This document shows, one piece after another, positions 15,245 to 23,126 of a stretch of 25,554 nt of DNA; position 1 is the stretch's first letter; every line of letters starts with the position of its first letter. Source of the stretch: Bacteroidota bacterium (lineage in GTDB: Bacteria > Bacteroidota > Bacteroidia > Chitinophagales > Chitinophagaceae); the NCBI GenBank assembly GCA_023418315.1, contig JAEZZY010000042.1:1-25554 (forward strand), written 5' to 3'. The position numbers and the translations under genes are program-made. The notes beneath the pieces were generated by a model. The model made no database searches. It saw nothing but the letters and a program-made list of their open reading frames with translations, and had not been told where the DNA came from.

Positions 15245-16177
15245 ATGAAACGAGTACTCATCACCGGTGCCGCAGGTTTTTTAGGATCGCACCTCTGCGA
15301 TCTTTTCCTACGCGAAGGCCATTATGTAATCGGCATGGACAACCTCCTTACCGGGAATATAAAAAACATTGAACATCTTTTTCCGAACGAGCATTTTGAA
15401 TTTTACCATCATGATGTTACCAAATTCGTACACGTACCGGGCAAGATAGATTATATCATGCACTTCGCATCGCCGGCTTCGCCTATAGACTATCTGAAAA
15501 TGCCGATACAAACCTTGAAAGTAAGTTCATTGGGAACGCACAATCTGCTAGGGCTTGCCAAGTCCAAAGGAGCAAGAATCCTGGTAGCTTCTACTTCCGA
15601 AGTATATGGCGACCCGCTGGTGCATCCGCAAAAAGAAGAATACTGGGGAAATGTGAATCCTATAGGACCCCGTGGCGTATATGATGAAGCCAAACGTTTT
15701 ATGGAAAGCATGACCATGGCTTATCATAATTTTCACGGAGTGGAAACCCGCATCGTACGTATTTTCAATACCTATGGACCGCGTATGCGCCTCGATGATG
15801 GTCGCGCGCTACCTACCTTTATGAGCCAGGCACTACGTGGGGAAGACGTAACGGTTTTCGGCGATGGCTCGCAAACCCGTTCCTTTTGCTATGTAGATGA
15901 TTTGGTAGCCGGCATTTACAAACTCTTGCTCTCCGATTATCATCTTCCTGTAAATATTGGAAATCCCGTAGAAATTACCTTGCAGCAATTTGCCGAAGAA
16001 GTAGTAGCGCTGGTAGGCAATGAAGTAAAAATCATTTATCAGCCGCTGCCGCAAGATGATCCTAAACAACGTAAACCCGACATCTCTAAAGCAAAAGAGC
16101 TATTGGGATGGGAGCCCAAAGTGGATCGCAAAGAAGGATTGAAAAAAACACTTGAATATTTTAAAGCGCATATATAG
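15245..16177 (+). CDS. uxs: UDP-glucuronate decarboxylase (UDP-xylose synthase)
   Basis: Extended short-chain dehydrogenase that decarboxylates UDP-glucuronate to UDP-xylose through a 4-keto intermediate with tightly bound NAD+. The 310 residues show GAAGFLGSH (8-16), the UXS-typical FASPASPIDY block, catalytic ASTSEVYG (115-122) and YDEAK (Tyr146, Lys150), then RIFNTYGPRM. It is the soluble form, with no N-terminal membrane anchor as seen in eukaryotic UXS. Directly downstream of ugd, whose product is its substrate. No glycosyltransferase or capsule gene follows, so where the xylose goes is not shown here. A dTDP-glucose dehydratase is a less likely alternative given the ASPASP signature. 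Confidence 0.93.
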   Translation: MKRVLITGAAGFLGSHLCDLFLREGHYVIGMDNLLTGNIKNIEHLFPNEHFEFYHHDVTKFVHVPGKIDYIMHFASPASPIDYLKMPIQTLKVSSLGTHNLLGLAKSKGARILVASTSEVYGDPLVHPQKEEYWGNVNPIGPRGVYDEAKRFMESMTMAYHNFHGVETRIVRIFNTYGPRMRLDDGRALPTFMSQALRGEDVTVFGDGSQTRSFCYVDDLVAGIYKLLLSDYHLPVNIGNPVEITLQQFAEEVVALVGNEVKIIYQPLPQDDPKQRKPDISKAKELLGWEPKVDRKEGLKKTLEYFKAHI

Positions 16178-16206
16178 CAAGCGCTTCTGCCAATAAAACA
16201 GATCAC

Positions 16207-16235
16207 AAAGGGAGGACTATAAACGTTCTCCCTTT
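16207..16235. terminator. Possible terminator hairpin between uxs and the pterin dehydratase
   Basis: AAAGGGAG (16207-16214) pairs with CTCCCTTT (16228-16235) around a 13-nt loop. The right arm lies inside the end of the minus-strand dehydratase gene. Neither side has a solid T run, so it may act weakly or not at all. Confidence 0.35.
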
Positions 16236-16459
16236 ATCGTATCAATCATTTCCGCCAGCTTCCGGTCTTTATCCGTAACGATGTCGCCTGCATCGTGTGT
16301 ATTCAGCCATATCTCCACCTTGTTATAGGTATTTTTCCAAGTAGGATGATGATTTTGTTTTTCCGCTATCAGCGCCACACGCGTCATAAAGGAGAATGCT
16401 TCTGTAAAATCCTTAAACGTAAAACTGCGGTATAATGTATTATCTTTTTGTTGCCACAT
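16217..16459 (-). CDS. 4a-hydroxytetrahydrobiopterin dehydratase (PCD/DCoH family)
   Basis: Small cytosolic enzyme that dehydrates 4a-hydroxytetrahydropterin, recycling the cofactor of aromatic amino-acid hydroxylases. The 80 residues fit the shorter bacterial form. The PCD signature is complete: EKQNHHPTW with the catalytic His37-His38, the NKVEIWL strand, His55 in NTHDAGDI, and TDKD. No phenylalanine hydroxylase gene is nearby, and PCD proteins also occur beside molybdopterin enzymes, so the physiological partner is unknown. It is a single-gene unit, convergent with uxs and divergent from gltX. Confidence 0.9.
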   Translation of the reverse strand: MWQQKDNTLYRSFTFKDFTEAFSFMTRVALIAEKQNHHPTWKNTYNKVEIWLNTHDAGDIVTDKDRKLAEMIDTIKGERL

Positions 16460-16537
16460 AATACCTTGAAATTACAAAGAGAAGGGCTAAAACCGAAGAA
16501 AGAATTTTCAGGACGAAGTGCAAGGACGTAAATTTTA

Positions 16538-16550
16538 GCTTTTAAAAAGC
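16538..16550. promoter_or_regulatory. AT-rich palindrome next to the gltX -7 box
   Basis: GCTTTT-A-AAAAGC is a perfect inverted repeat that ends two bases before the -7 element. It is AT-rich and short, so it may be chance; an operator is possible. Confidence 0.22.
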
Positions 16551-16552
16551 AG

Positions 16553-16560
16553 TAAATTTG
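16553..16560 (+). promoter_or_regulatory. -7 promoter element (TAAATTTG) of gltX
   Basis: Exact TAnnTTTG, 7 bases before the ATG at 16568, predicting a leader of only a few bases. No clear -33 box with a 19-21 base spacer. Confidence 0.52.
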
Positions 16561-16567
16561 CGTTCCT

Positions 16568-18109
16568 ATGAGTCAAGTAAGAGTTCGTTTTGCGCCAAGC
16601 CCCACGGGCGGCCTGCATTTGGGCGGTATGCGCACTGTTTTATACAACTATCTTTTTGCGAAGCAACATAACGGCAACTTTGTGCTGCGTATAGAAGATA
16701 CCGACCGCACAAGGTATGTGGAAGGCGCTGAAGATTATATTTTCGATAGCCTTGCATGGTGCGGACTAACGCCCGACGAAAGCACCCGTAAAGAAGGAGC
16801 CTGTGCCCCTTACCGCCAAAGCGAACGTAAAGATTTGTATGCACCTTATGCCCGGCAATTGGTAGATACAGGCTATGCTTACTACGCATTTGACACACCC
16901 GAAGAGCTGGAGCAAATGCGGACAAAATATAAAACAAAAGAAAATCCCTCTCCGCAATACGACCATACTACCCGCGGACAAATGCGCAATTCTTTATCGC
17001 TGCCGGCGGAAGAGGTGCAAAAGCTATTGCAACAAAACACACCCTACGTCATCCGCATAAAAATGCCGGAAAATGAAACCGTAACCTTTACGGATATGAT
17101 ACGCGGCGAGATTCGTTTCGATACCGGTATTGTGGATGATAAGGTATTGCTGAAAGCCGACGGAATGCCTACTTACCATTTGGCAGTAGTGGTAGATGAT
17201 TATTTGATGAAAATAACTCACGCCTTCCGCGGAGAAGAATGGCTGCCGAGCGCACCCGTGCATCTGCTGCTATGGAATTATCTGGGATGGGCTGACCGGA
17301 TGCCGCAATGGGCGCACCTCCCCTTGATTTTAAAACCCGATGGCAACGGCAAACTCAGCAAGCGCGACGGGGATCGTTTGGGATTTCCGGTATTTGCTAT
17401 GAATTGGACAGATCCTAAGACCGGCGAGCGTTCGGAAGGATTTAAAGAACGGGGCTTTCTGCCCGAAGCTTTTGTGAATATGCTGGCGCTCTTAGGCTGG
17501 AACAGCGGCACAGAGCAGGAGTTATTTTCATTAGAAGAATTAATCCGCACCTTTTCCATAGAACGCGTGCACAAAGGCGGTGCTAAATTTGACTATGAAA
17601 AAGCCAAATGGTTCAACCATCAGTACATCATAAAAAAAACAGATGGCGAGCTGGCTACACTCATCCGACCTTTTATCGAAAGCCAACTTGCTGCTGTGGA
17701 AGACAAATTAAGCTATGATGAAAATTACTTGTCGGCAGTAGCGGGACTGATTAAAGAGCGTTGTCATCTTCTCAGCGATTTTTGGGCGCAAGGGCATTTC
17801 TTTTTCTGCACTCCCGAACTCGTTGATGCTGCCCCGATAAAAGAAAAATGGAACGATACGAAGAACGCCTTTTTTGAACGATGGGTAAAGGGATTTGACC
17901 GGATAACCGAATGGAAACACGAAACGCTTGAGGCGAATTTTCTGGAAGAGCTTGCAACCTCCGGTTTAAAGAAAGGAGATGTATTGCTTCCTCTACGCAT
18001 CATGCTGGTAGGTGGTAAATATGGTCCGGGTGTGTTTCATATAGCCGAAATGATTGGAAAAGAAGAAACCGAAAAAAGAGTGAGGAGGGTGATTCAGCAA
18101 ATTGCATAA
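16568..18109 (+). CDS. gltX: Glutamyl-tRNA synthetase
   Basis: Class I aminoacyl-tRNA synthetase charging tRNA-Glu (and perhaps tRNA-Gln in an indirect pathway). The 513 residues carry the HIGH-box equivalent HLGG (17-20) in APSPTGGLHLGG, ED..R binding elements in LRIEDTDRTRY, and the KMSKS-box equivalent KLSKR (262-266). The C-terminal anticodon-binding helical domain covers about 330-513. Full length, not the truncated queuosine-modifying homologue (YadB), which lacks that domain. A hairpin terminator follows the stop. The gene stands alone with its own promoter. Confidence 0.97.
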   Translation: MSQVRVRFAPSPTGGLHLGGMRTVLYNYLFAKQHNGNFVLRIEDTDRTRYVEGAEDYIFDSLAWCGLTPDESTRKEGACAPYRQSERKDLYAPYARQLVDTGYAYYAFDTPEELEQMRTKYKTKENPSPQYDHTTRGQMRNSLSLPAEEVQKLLQQNTPYVIRIKMPENETVTFTDMIRGEIRFDTGIVDDKVLLKADGMPTYHLAVVVDDYLMKITHAFRGEEWLPSAPVHLLLWNYLGWADRMPQWAHLPLILKPDGNGKLSKRDGDRLGFPVFAMNWTDPKTGERSEGFKERGFLPEAFVNMLALLGWNSGTEQELFSLEELIRTFSIERVHKGGAKFDYEKAKWFNHQYIIKKTDGELATLIRPFIESQLAAVEDKLSYDENYLSAVAGLIKERCHLLSDFWAQGHFFFCTPELVDAAPIKEKWNDTKNAFFERWVKGFDRITEWKHETLEANFLEELATSGLKKGDVLLPLRIMLVGGKYGPGVFHIAEMIGKEETEKRVRRVIQQIA

Positions 18110-18135
18110 CTGCTGATGAAAAGGTAAAACCCATG

Positions 18136-18170
18136 CACCTCTTTACCTATAAAGAGGTGTATTTGTTTTC
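18136..18170 (+). terminator. Intrinsic terminator of gltX
   Basis: CACCTCTTT (18136-18144) pairs perfectly with AAAGAGGTG (18151-18159) over a 6-nt loop, followed by the T-rich tract TATTTGTTTTC. It lies between the convergent gltX and SPFH genes and fits the plus-strand direction better. Confidence 0.65.
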
Positions 18171-18187
18171 ATCCGCATAGAGCCGGT

Positions 18188-19123
18188 TTATTGCCTGCCG
18201 TTCATATCCGTCGGCGCTTTCAAAAACGTCATCATCTGCTGCATGGTGCGTTGCAGATTTTCGTTGGAGCCGTCTAAGAAAATAGTATTTCCTTGTCCGT
18301 TTTCCGCAAAATGCTTGATGGCATCCGTCCACATAGAAAAGAGAATAAAGGAAGCATCCAAGTTGGCATTTTCCATTTGTTTTGCCGCCATAGCCATCCC
18401 TCGTGCTACTTCTTCGCGGAAAAGTGCCACACCTTGCCCCCGCAATTGTGCCGCCTGTCTTTCGGCTTCGGCAGAGATTTTTATGGCGTTTCCTTCGGCT
18501 TCCGCAGCTTTGGTCTTGGTGATGAGCAGGGCTTGCCCTTCGTTTTCCGCAGCGGCTTTCAGGTTGTTGGAAGCTACTACTTGTGCCATAGAGCGCATAA
18601 TAGTTTCGTCAAAAGCAATATCGTTGAGTTGTAAATCAAGAAGGTGATAGCCCCAGTCTTCCAGTTGCTTGTCTAACTGTTCTTTTACATGTAAAATGAT
18701 TTCGGAACGGAGCTGTAAAATTTCCGATTGCTTTTTGGTTGCTACGAACGCACGTACCGATCCTTCTACCGAGCGAATCAACGCTTGCATAAAATTCCTT
18801 TCATCCATAAATTTAAACGCTACGTTTTGGATGGTCTGGTCATCATTATTCAACACGGAATACAAAAGCATAGCGGCAAAATTCACATTCGCCTGGTCTT
18901 GGGTAATCGCCTGAAATTTCAGTTCTATAGAGCGGTTTTGATACGAGATCCTGCGGAATATTTTTTCGATGAACGGGATGCGAAAGTTTAAACCCGGACG
19001 CAGCACACGGCGATATTTTCCGAAGATAGTAATAACGGCTACGGTGCCTTGCTGCACGGTAGCAATACTTGCAAACAAAAGGGCGAGCAAAAGAACCAAA
19101 AAGATGATAGTGCTGATCGGCAT
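18188..19123 (-). CDS. SPFH (stomatin/prohibitin/flotillin) membrane protein
   Basis: SPFH/Band 7 proteins form large membrane-associated oligomers or cages and are linked to membrane microdomains and protease control. The chosen ATG at 19123 gives 311 residues with one N-terminal membrane helix (about 3-21), then the SPFH domain (FGKYRRVLRPGLNFRIPF, the usual PGL turn) to about residue 195. A long Ala/Glu-rich helix follows (KTKAAEAEGNAIKISAEAERQ and on), with a polar C-terminus. The frame stays open to a GTG-or-TTG-type start at 19201, but that would add 26 residues before the anchor and overlap the divergent gene. No NfeD partner gene is adjacent. Family assignment is firm; the specific role is unknown. 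Confidence 0.9.
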   Translation of the reverse strand: MPISTIIFLVLLLALLFASIATVQQGTVAVITIFGKYRRVLRPGLNFRIPFIEKIFRRISYQNRSIELKFQAITQDQANVNFAAMLLYSVLNNDDQTIQNVAFKFMDERNFMQALIRSVEGSVRAFVATKKQSEILQLRSEIILHVKEQLDKQLEDWGYHLLDLQLNDIAFDETIMRSMAQVVASNNLKAAAENEGQALLITKTKAAEAEGNAIKISAEAERQAAQLRGQGVALFREEVARGMAMAAKQMENANLDASFILFSMWTDAIKHFAENGQGNTIFLDGSNENLQRTMQQMMTFLKAPTDMNGRQ

Positions 19124-19191
19124 AGAAGAAGTTTTGTTGCAAATTATAAAAAGATAAATGAATTTTGAAGCTATAAACGATACAATCTGCA

Positions 19192-19632
19192 ATGTCGGCA
19201 AAGCTGGTTTTAAACTCCAATGAAATGCACGAATCCTTCTTTCGGGATACGGTATTGATAGGTGTGGTTTGTGCTTATCCTTCTTACCGCTTTTGCGCTT
19301 TGATGAATAGTTGTTTTGACCTTCATCTTAGCCGCGACAGCGATTCGGATGTTTGTGTAAAAAGCAGCCAGCAGGTTTCGAGTTATTTTGCATTTTACCG
19401 CTATCAGGCGCCTATGACGAGCAACGAATTTTCATTGTATGAACTGAAACGCGAAAAACAATCTTTATTGCCGGAACTCAAACAACTGGATTATTTGTTT
19501 ATGATGAAAGGCCCTTCGGCAGAGGAAGATGCGGAGTGGTATATAGAAGCCATGCGTACCCTGCCCGATATACAACTGGCGCAGATGATAGATATGGAGA
19601 AATTGAAAAACGTGGATTATCTGATAATATAA
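19192..19632 (+). CDS. IPExxxVDY-like small protein of Bacteroidota
   Basis: A 146-residue soluble protein without signal peptide or membrane segment. The beginning KLVLNSNEMHESFFRDTVLIGVVCAYPSYRFCALMN and the ending IDMEKLKNVDYLII resemble the small Bacteroidota family named for an IPExxxVDY motif. Here the IPE part is replaced (MEKLKNVDY), so only the VDY end is intact. The function of the family is unknown to me. The middle SYFAFYRYQAPMTSNEFSLYELKREK looks like a beta-rich core, and the region around 85-125 looks helical. It is divergent from the SPFH gene with only 68 bases between start codons. Real-gene confidence is good; family name is tentative. Confidence 0.75.
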   Translation: MSAKLVLNSNEMHESFFRDTVLIGVVCAYPSYRFCALMNSCFDLHLSRDSDSDVCVKSSQQVSSYFAFYRYQAPMTSNEFSLYELKREKQSLLPELKQLDYLFMMKGPSAEEDAEWYIEAMRTLPDIQLAQMIDMEKLKNVDYLII

Positions 19633-19669
19633 TTTCCGGCGTGTTCAAAAGGCACTCCTGCTCAAAAAA

Positions 19670-20584
19670 TCATTTCGGTAACGCTATAGAGTACGTCTTG
19701 GCTTTTACGGTAAGTTTTCGATCGCGTAGCCAGGGGTTCAGTTGTTTTAAGGTACGATAGTTGCTGCCGTTTGCCAACGCAAAATCTGCCAGATTCGGAA
19801 TGCTGGATGTTACCTCTATCGTGCGTGTTTTAATCGGTTTATAGGCATCCGTGCCGCCAACGATGTATCCGTATTTCTCCGCTGCACCTACCAAAAGTTT
19901 GAACGTAAGTATCCGGAATACATAGCGCATGGTTTCTTCCGGCAATTGAAGATCGTAGTAATTGGTTTGCTGCTGAAATTCGGATTGTCGGCTATATCCT
20001 GCCTGCCCCATATTATAAGAAGCCGCAACTGCCGTCCACGAGCCGAATTTAGCATACGCCTGATGAAAATATTTACAAGCCGCTATAGTTGACTTTTCCA
20101 CATCATACCGTTCATCTACTTCATCGTTTACTTCCAATCCATAGGCGGGCGCTGTGCGGGGCATAAACTGCCAAAAGCCCACTGCGCCGGCGCTTGAGGT
20201 CTGATTCCGCAAGGCGCTTTCTGCAATGCAGAGATATTTAAAATCCTGTGGAATACCTTGGGCTTTCAGAATGGGCTCTATCACGGGGAAATAACGCGGC
20301 ACCAGCCGGAGAATGTATAAAGTGCTGTATTGATTGTAATAATTATAGAGCAACTCGCGCTCCAGTTGTTCTTTTACATCGTAGCGTTCCAGAGGCACTT
20401 TCTCGCCGGCAAAGCTCAGCGACTTAGGTGCTTGGGGCACATACCATTTATACTGCAATCGCCCGTCCGGCGCTACGTCCACTTTTTCATCCTCTTCATG
20501 AATGCGGTTAAACGCCAACCCTCCCAAAAACAATCCGGCAAGCAAAGCGCCTGCGGCAAAATAGCTTAGTGGTTTCCAGTTCAT
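19670..20584 (-). CDS. Membrane-anchored lytic transglycosylase (SLT/MltD-like)
   Basis: Cleaves the MurNAc-GlcNAc bond of peptidoglycan, forming 1,6-anhydro ends, on the periplasmic side. The 304 residues have an N-terminal anchor (about 6-24), a linker, then the SLT domain (about 95-235): GIPQDFKYLCIAESAL with catalytic Glu122, SSAGAVGFWQFMPRTAPAYGL, DERYDVEKSTIAACKY and AASYNMG. The C-terminus (NLADFALANGSNYRTLKQLNPWLRDRKL) resembles a single LysM motif, as in MltD but with fewer copies. No lipobox is seen, so it appears anchored by a helix. Convergent with the IPExxxVDY-like gene and divergent from the thioredoxin-fold gene. Confidence 0.93.
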   Translation of the reverse strand: MNWKPLSYFAAGALLAGLFLGGLAFNRIHEEDEKVDVAPDGRLQYKWYVPQAPKSLSFAGEKVPLERYDVKEQLERELLYNYYNQYSTLYILRLVPRYFPVIEPILKAQGIPQDFKYLCIAESALRNQTSSAGAVGFWQFMPRTAPAYGLEVNDEVDERYDVEKSTIAACKYFHQAYAKFGSWTAVAASYNMGQAGYSRQSEFQQQTNYYDLQLPEETMRYVFRILTFKLLVGAAEKYGYIVGGTDAYKPIKTRTIEVTSSIPNLADFALANGSNYRTLKQLNPWLRDRKLTVKAKTYSIALPK

Positions 20585-20653
20585 AATGTTACGGTTTAAA
20601 TTTCCAAAATGAGTAGCCTATAAATATCAAGTGTTATAGGCATCCTCAGCCTA

Positions 20654-20664
20654 CCTAAGTTAGG
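20654..20664. promoter_or_regulatory. Short palindrome in the 205-bp divergent intergenic region
   Basis: CCTAA-G-TTAGG is a perfect inverted repeat between the lytic transglycosylase and the thioredoxin-fold genes. The region also holds the plus-strand -7 element at 20752. An operator is possible, but 11 bp of symmetry is weak support. I see nothing else in this stretch. Confidence 0.2.
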
Positions 20665-20751
20665 AAAGAAAAACTTGAAATACGGAATTTTTATTCGGAG
20701 TCCATTATGAAGAGTATGATTGATGTCATAGAACGGCATAGGGGAACTCCT

Positions 20752-20759
20752 TAATTTTG
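20752..20759 (+). promoter_or_regulatory. -7 promoter element (TAATTTTG) of the thioredoxin-fold gene
   Basis: Exact TAnnTTTG, 30 bases before the ATG at 20790. The nearest upstream TTG (20720-20722) is 29 bases away, too far for a normal -33 box. Confidence 0.42.
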
Positions 20760-20789
20760 TCTTTTATTTTAAAGCATTTATAAAAAATT

Positions 20790-21353
20790 ATGACCTTTCC
20801 TGAGTATCTGCACTATTTTGAAAACATCCTTCAAAAACCGAATGAAGAACAATCCGCTCCCTATGACGATGCTTCTTATATAGATTATACCCGCCTCAAT
20901 TGGTCGCGTATGAACCGGTGGCTGAAAATAGGTGTTCTTTCGGAAGAATTAAAAATGGCTATGTTCCGCATAAAACGTCCGCAACACTGGATTGTTCTTA
21001 CTGAGCCTTGGTGTGGCGATGCCGCCCATAATATTCCGTTTATAGAAATGGCTGCGAAAGAAAATCCGCTTGTGCATCTTTCCTATGAACTTCGGGACAG
21101 CGAGCCATTCCGGATTAATGATTATCTGACGAACGGGTCCAAATCCATTCCTAAGCTCATCATCAACGATTCGGAGGGTAATAATCTTGCGGTATGGGGA
21201 CCTCGGCCTGTAGCGTGCCAAACCGTCTATACGGAATTGACGGCACAGAAAGCAGATTTCGAAACGGTGAAAACCGAAATTCAGAAATGGTATAATGCCG
21301 ATAAGGGAAGCGAATTGCAAAAGGAGCTTACCGAAGTTTTAAAAGGGCTATAA
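20790..21353 (+). CDS. Cytosolic thioredoxin-fold protein with a WCGD site
   Basis: A 187-residue protein without signal peptide. After a helical N-terminal region (1-60) a thioredoxin fold begins: HWIVLTEPWCGDAAHNIPFIEMAA, with the cis-Pro segment SIPKLIINDSEG. The active site is WCGD (Cys75), lacking the second Cys of the usual CxxC, so a monothiol or thiol-independent role is expected rather than classic disulfide reduction. One other Cys occurs in GPRPVACQTVY. Such proteins are common in Bacteroidota and annotated only as thioredoxin family. It is convergent with pyrG. A 7-bp inverted repeat (21330-21336 with 21355-21361) spans its stop codon and might be a weak terminator. Confidence 0.87.
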   Translation: MTFPEYLHYFENILQKPNEEQSAPYDDASYIDYTRLNWSRMNRWLKIGVLSEELKMAMFRIKRPQHWIVLTEPWCGDAAHNIPFIEMAAKENPLVHLSYELRDSEPFRINDYLTNGSKSIPKLIINDSEGNNLAVWGPRPVACQTVYTELTAQKADFETVKTEIQKWYNADKGSELQKELTEVLKGL

Positions 21354-21388
21354 TCTTCGGTTTAAAAGGGGGATTATAAGCCTTTTGG

Positions 21389-23044
21389 TTAGTTGCGTAT
21401 CGCACTAGTTTCAAACACATCCGTTTTGGCGTTGGCTTTGGTTTCCGCATTTTCTTTAGCTGCTTTTACAAACGCAACGAATAAAGGATGCGGGTTTTCC
21501 ACGGTGCTTTTATATTCGGGGTGAAATTGAACGGCTACATAAAACGGATGGTCGTTTATCTCCATTACCTCTACCAATCCTGTCTGCGGATTTTTACCTA
21601 CTGGCATCATACCTCCGTTTTTGAATGCCTCCATGTAATCATTATTAAATTCATAGCGGTGGCGGTGGCGCTCGCTGATGTGTGTACTGTTGTAGATGGA
21701 AGCGGTTTTAGAATCACTCAGCAGCTCGCAGTCGTAAGCGCCGAGGCGCATGGTGCCGCCCATTTGCGTAATATTTTTCTGTTCCTCCATCATAGCGATC
21801 ACCGCTTCGTCGGTGCCGTTGTTCATTTCGGTAGAGTGGGCATTTTTTATTCCGAGTACATTTCTGGCAAATTCAACGCAAGCCATTTGCATACCGAGGC
21901 AGATGCCGAAGAACGGAATTTTATTTTCTCTGGCAAAGCGGATGGCATCTATTTTTCCTTCTATACCCCTGCTGCCAAAGCCCGGCGCTACCAGCACGGC
22001 ATCTAATTGTTCCATTTTTTCCGCAGCATTTTCGGTGGTCAGGTATTCGGAGTGGATATTGCGCACTTCTACTTTACATTCATTCATAGCCCCTGCATGT
22101 ATCAGCGCTTCGAGGATGGATTTATAGGCATCTTGCAGCTCTACGTATTTACCGATCAAGCCTACTACCACTTTGGATTTAGGATAGCGGAGCTTGTTTA
22201 AAAATTCTTTCCATTTGGTGAGGTCGGGTTCGTTACCCATTGGGAATCCCAGTTTTTTCAGGCAGATTTCATCCAGTTTTTCGCGCATCATTTCCAGGGG
22301 CACTCCGTAGATGGTATCGGCATCGAGGGCTTCTATCACCGCGTCCTGCGTTACGTTGCAGAAAAGGGCTACTTTTCTTTTCAGTTCTTTATAGAGCGGT
22401 TCTTCGGTACGGCAGACCAAAATATCGGGGTTCAGTCCGTTTTCGCTCATCATCTTTACGGAGTGTTGTGTAGGCTTGGTCTTCAGTTCTTTTGCTGCTT
22501 TCAGATAAGGAATGAGGGTAAGGTGGATGACGATACAATTTTCGTCCCCTTTTTCCCATTTTAACTGGCGCACGGCTTCTATATACGGCAGCGATTCGAT
22601 GTCGCCTACGGTACCGCCGAGTTCGGTAATGACGATGTCAAACTGATTATTTTGCCCCAGTAACGTAATTCTTCTTTTTATTTCATCGGTAATGTGCGGG
22701 ATTACCTGCACGGTTTTTCCGAGGTAAGCGCCTTCCCGTTCTTTGTTGATTACGTGCTGGTAAATGCGGCCGGTAGTTACATTATTGGCTTGGGATGTAT
22801 AGGTGTTTAGGAAGCGTTCGTAGTGGCCGAGGTCGAGGTCGGTTTCGGCACCGTCTTCGGTTACATAGCATTCGCCGTGTTCATAGGGATTGAGTGTACC
22901 GGGATCAACGTTGATATAGGGGTCGAATTTCTGAATAGTGGTTCGAAAGCCACGCGCCTGAAGGAGCTTAGCCAGCGAAGCAGCAATAATACCTTTACCG
23001 AGGGAGGATGTAACGCCACCGGTTACAAAAATATATTTGGTCAT
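21389..23044 (-). CDS. pyrG: CTP synthase
   Basis: Aminates UTP to CTP using glutamine and ATP, the last step of pyrimidine nucleotide synthesis. The 551 residues have the N-terminal synthetase domain (KYIFVTGGVTSSLGKGI at the start, GGTVGDIES, and the Cys-rich metal/regulatory region) and the C-terminal glutamine amidotransferase domain. The latter has GICLGMQMA with nucleophile Cys382 and FHPEY with His508 and Glu510. The final 20 residues (ENAETKANAKTDVFETS) are a short polar tail. The promoter element lies about 80 bases upstream, so the mRNA has a relatively long leader for this window. I see no GGGC initial run of the kind used for reiterative-transcription control in Gram-positives. 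Confidence 0.97.
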   Translation of the reverse strand: MTKYIFVTGGVTSSLGKGIIAASLAKLLQARGFRTTIQKFDPYINVDPGTLNPYEHGECYVTEDGAETDLDLGHYERFLNTYTSQANNVTTGRIYQHVINKEREGAYLGKTVQVIPHITDEIKRRITLLGQNNQFDIVITELGGTVGDIESLPYIEAVRQLKWEKGDENCIVIHLTLIPYLKAAKELKTKPTQHSVKMMSENGLNPDILVCRTEEPLYKELKRKVALFCNVTQDAVIEALDADTIYGVPLEMMREKLDEICLKKLGFPMGNEPDLTKWKEFLNKLRYPKSKVVVGLIGKYVELQDAYKSILEALIHAGAMNECKVEVRNIHSEYLTTENAAEKMEQLDAVLVAPGFGSRGIEGKIDAIRFARENKIPFFGICLGMQMACVEFARNVLGIKNAHSTEMNNGTDEAVIAMMEEQKNITQMGGTMRLGAYDCELLSDSKTASIYNSTHISERHRHRYEFNNDYMEAFKNGGMMPVGKNPQTGLVEVMEINDHPFYVAVQFHPEYKSTVENPHPLFVAFVKAAKENAETKANAKTDVFETSAIRN

Positions 23045-23126
23045 AACACGCCTGTTTTTGAAGACCGGGTGTGCAGCTTGGGTTGCAATAAGATTTAATT
23101 GAATTTATTTAGCTGTAACGGTCGTG

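Noticed and set aside
19124..19201. N-terminal extension of the SPFH protein to 19201
   Set aside because: It would place 26 non-family residues before the membrane anchor and overlap the divergent gene. The ATG at 19123 gives the standard SPFH N-terminus.
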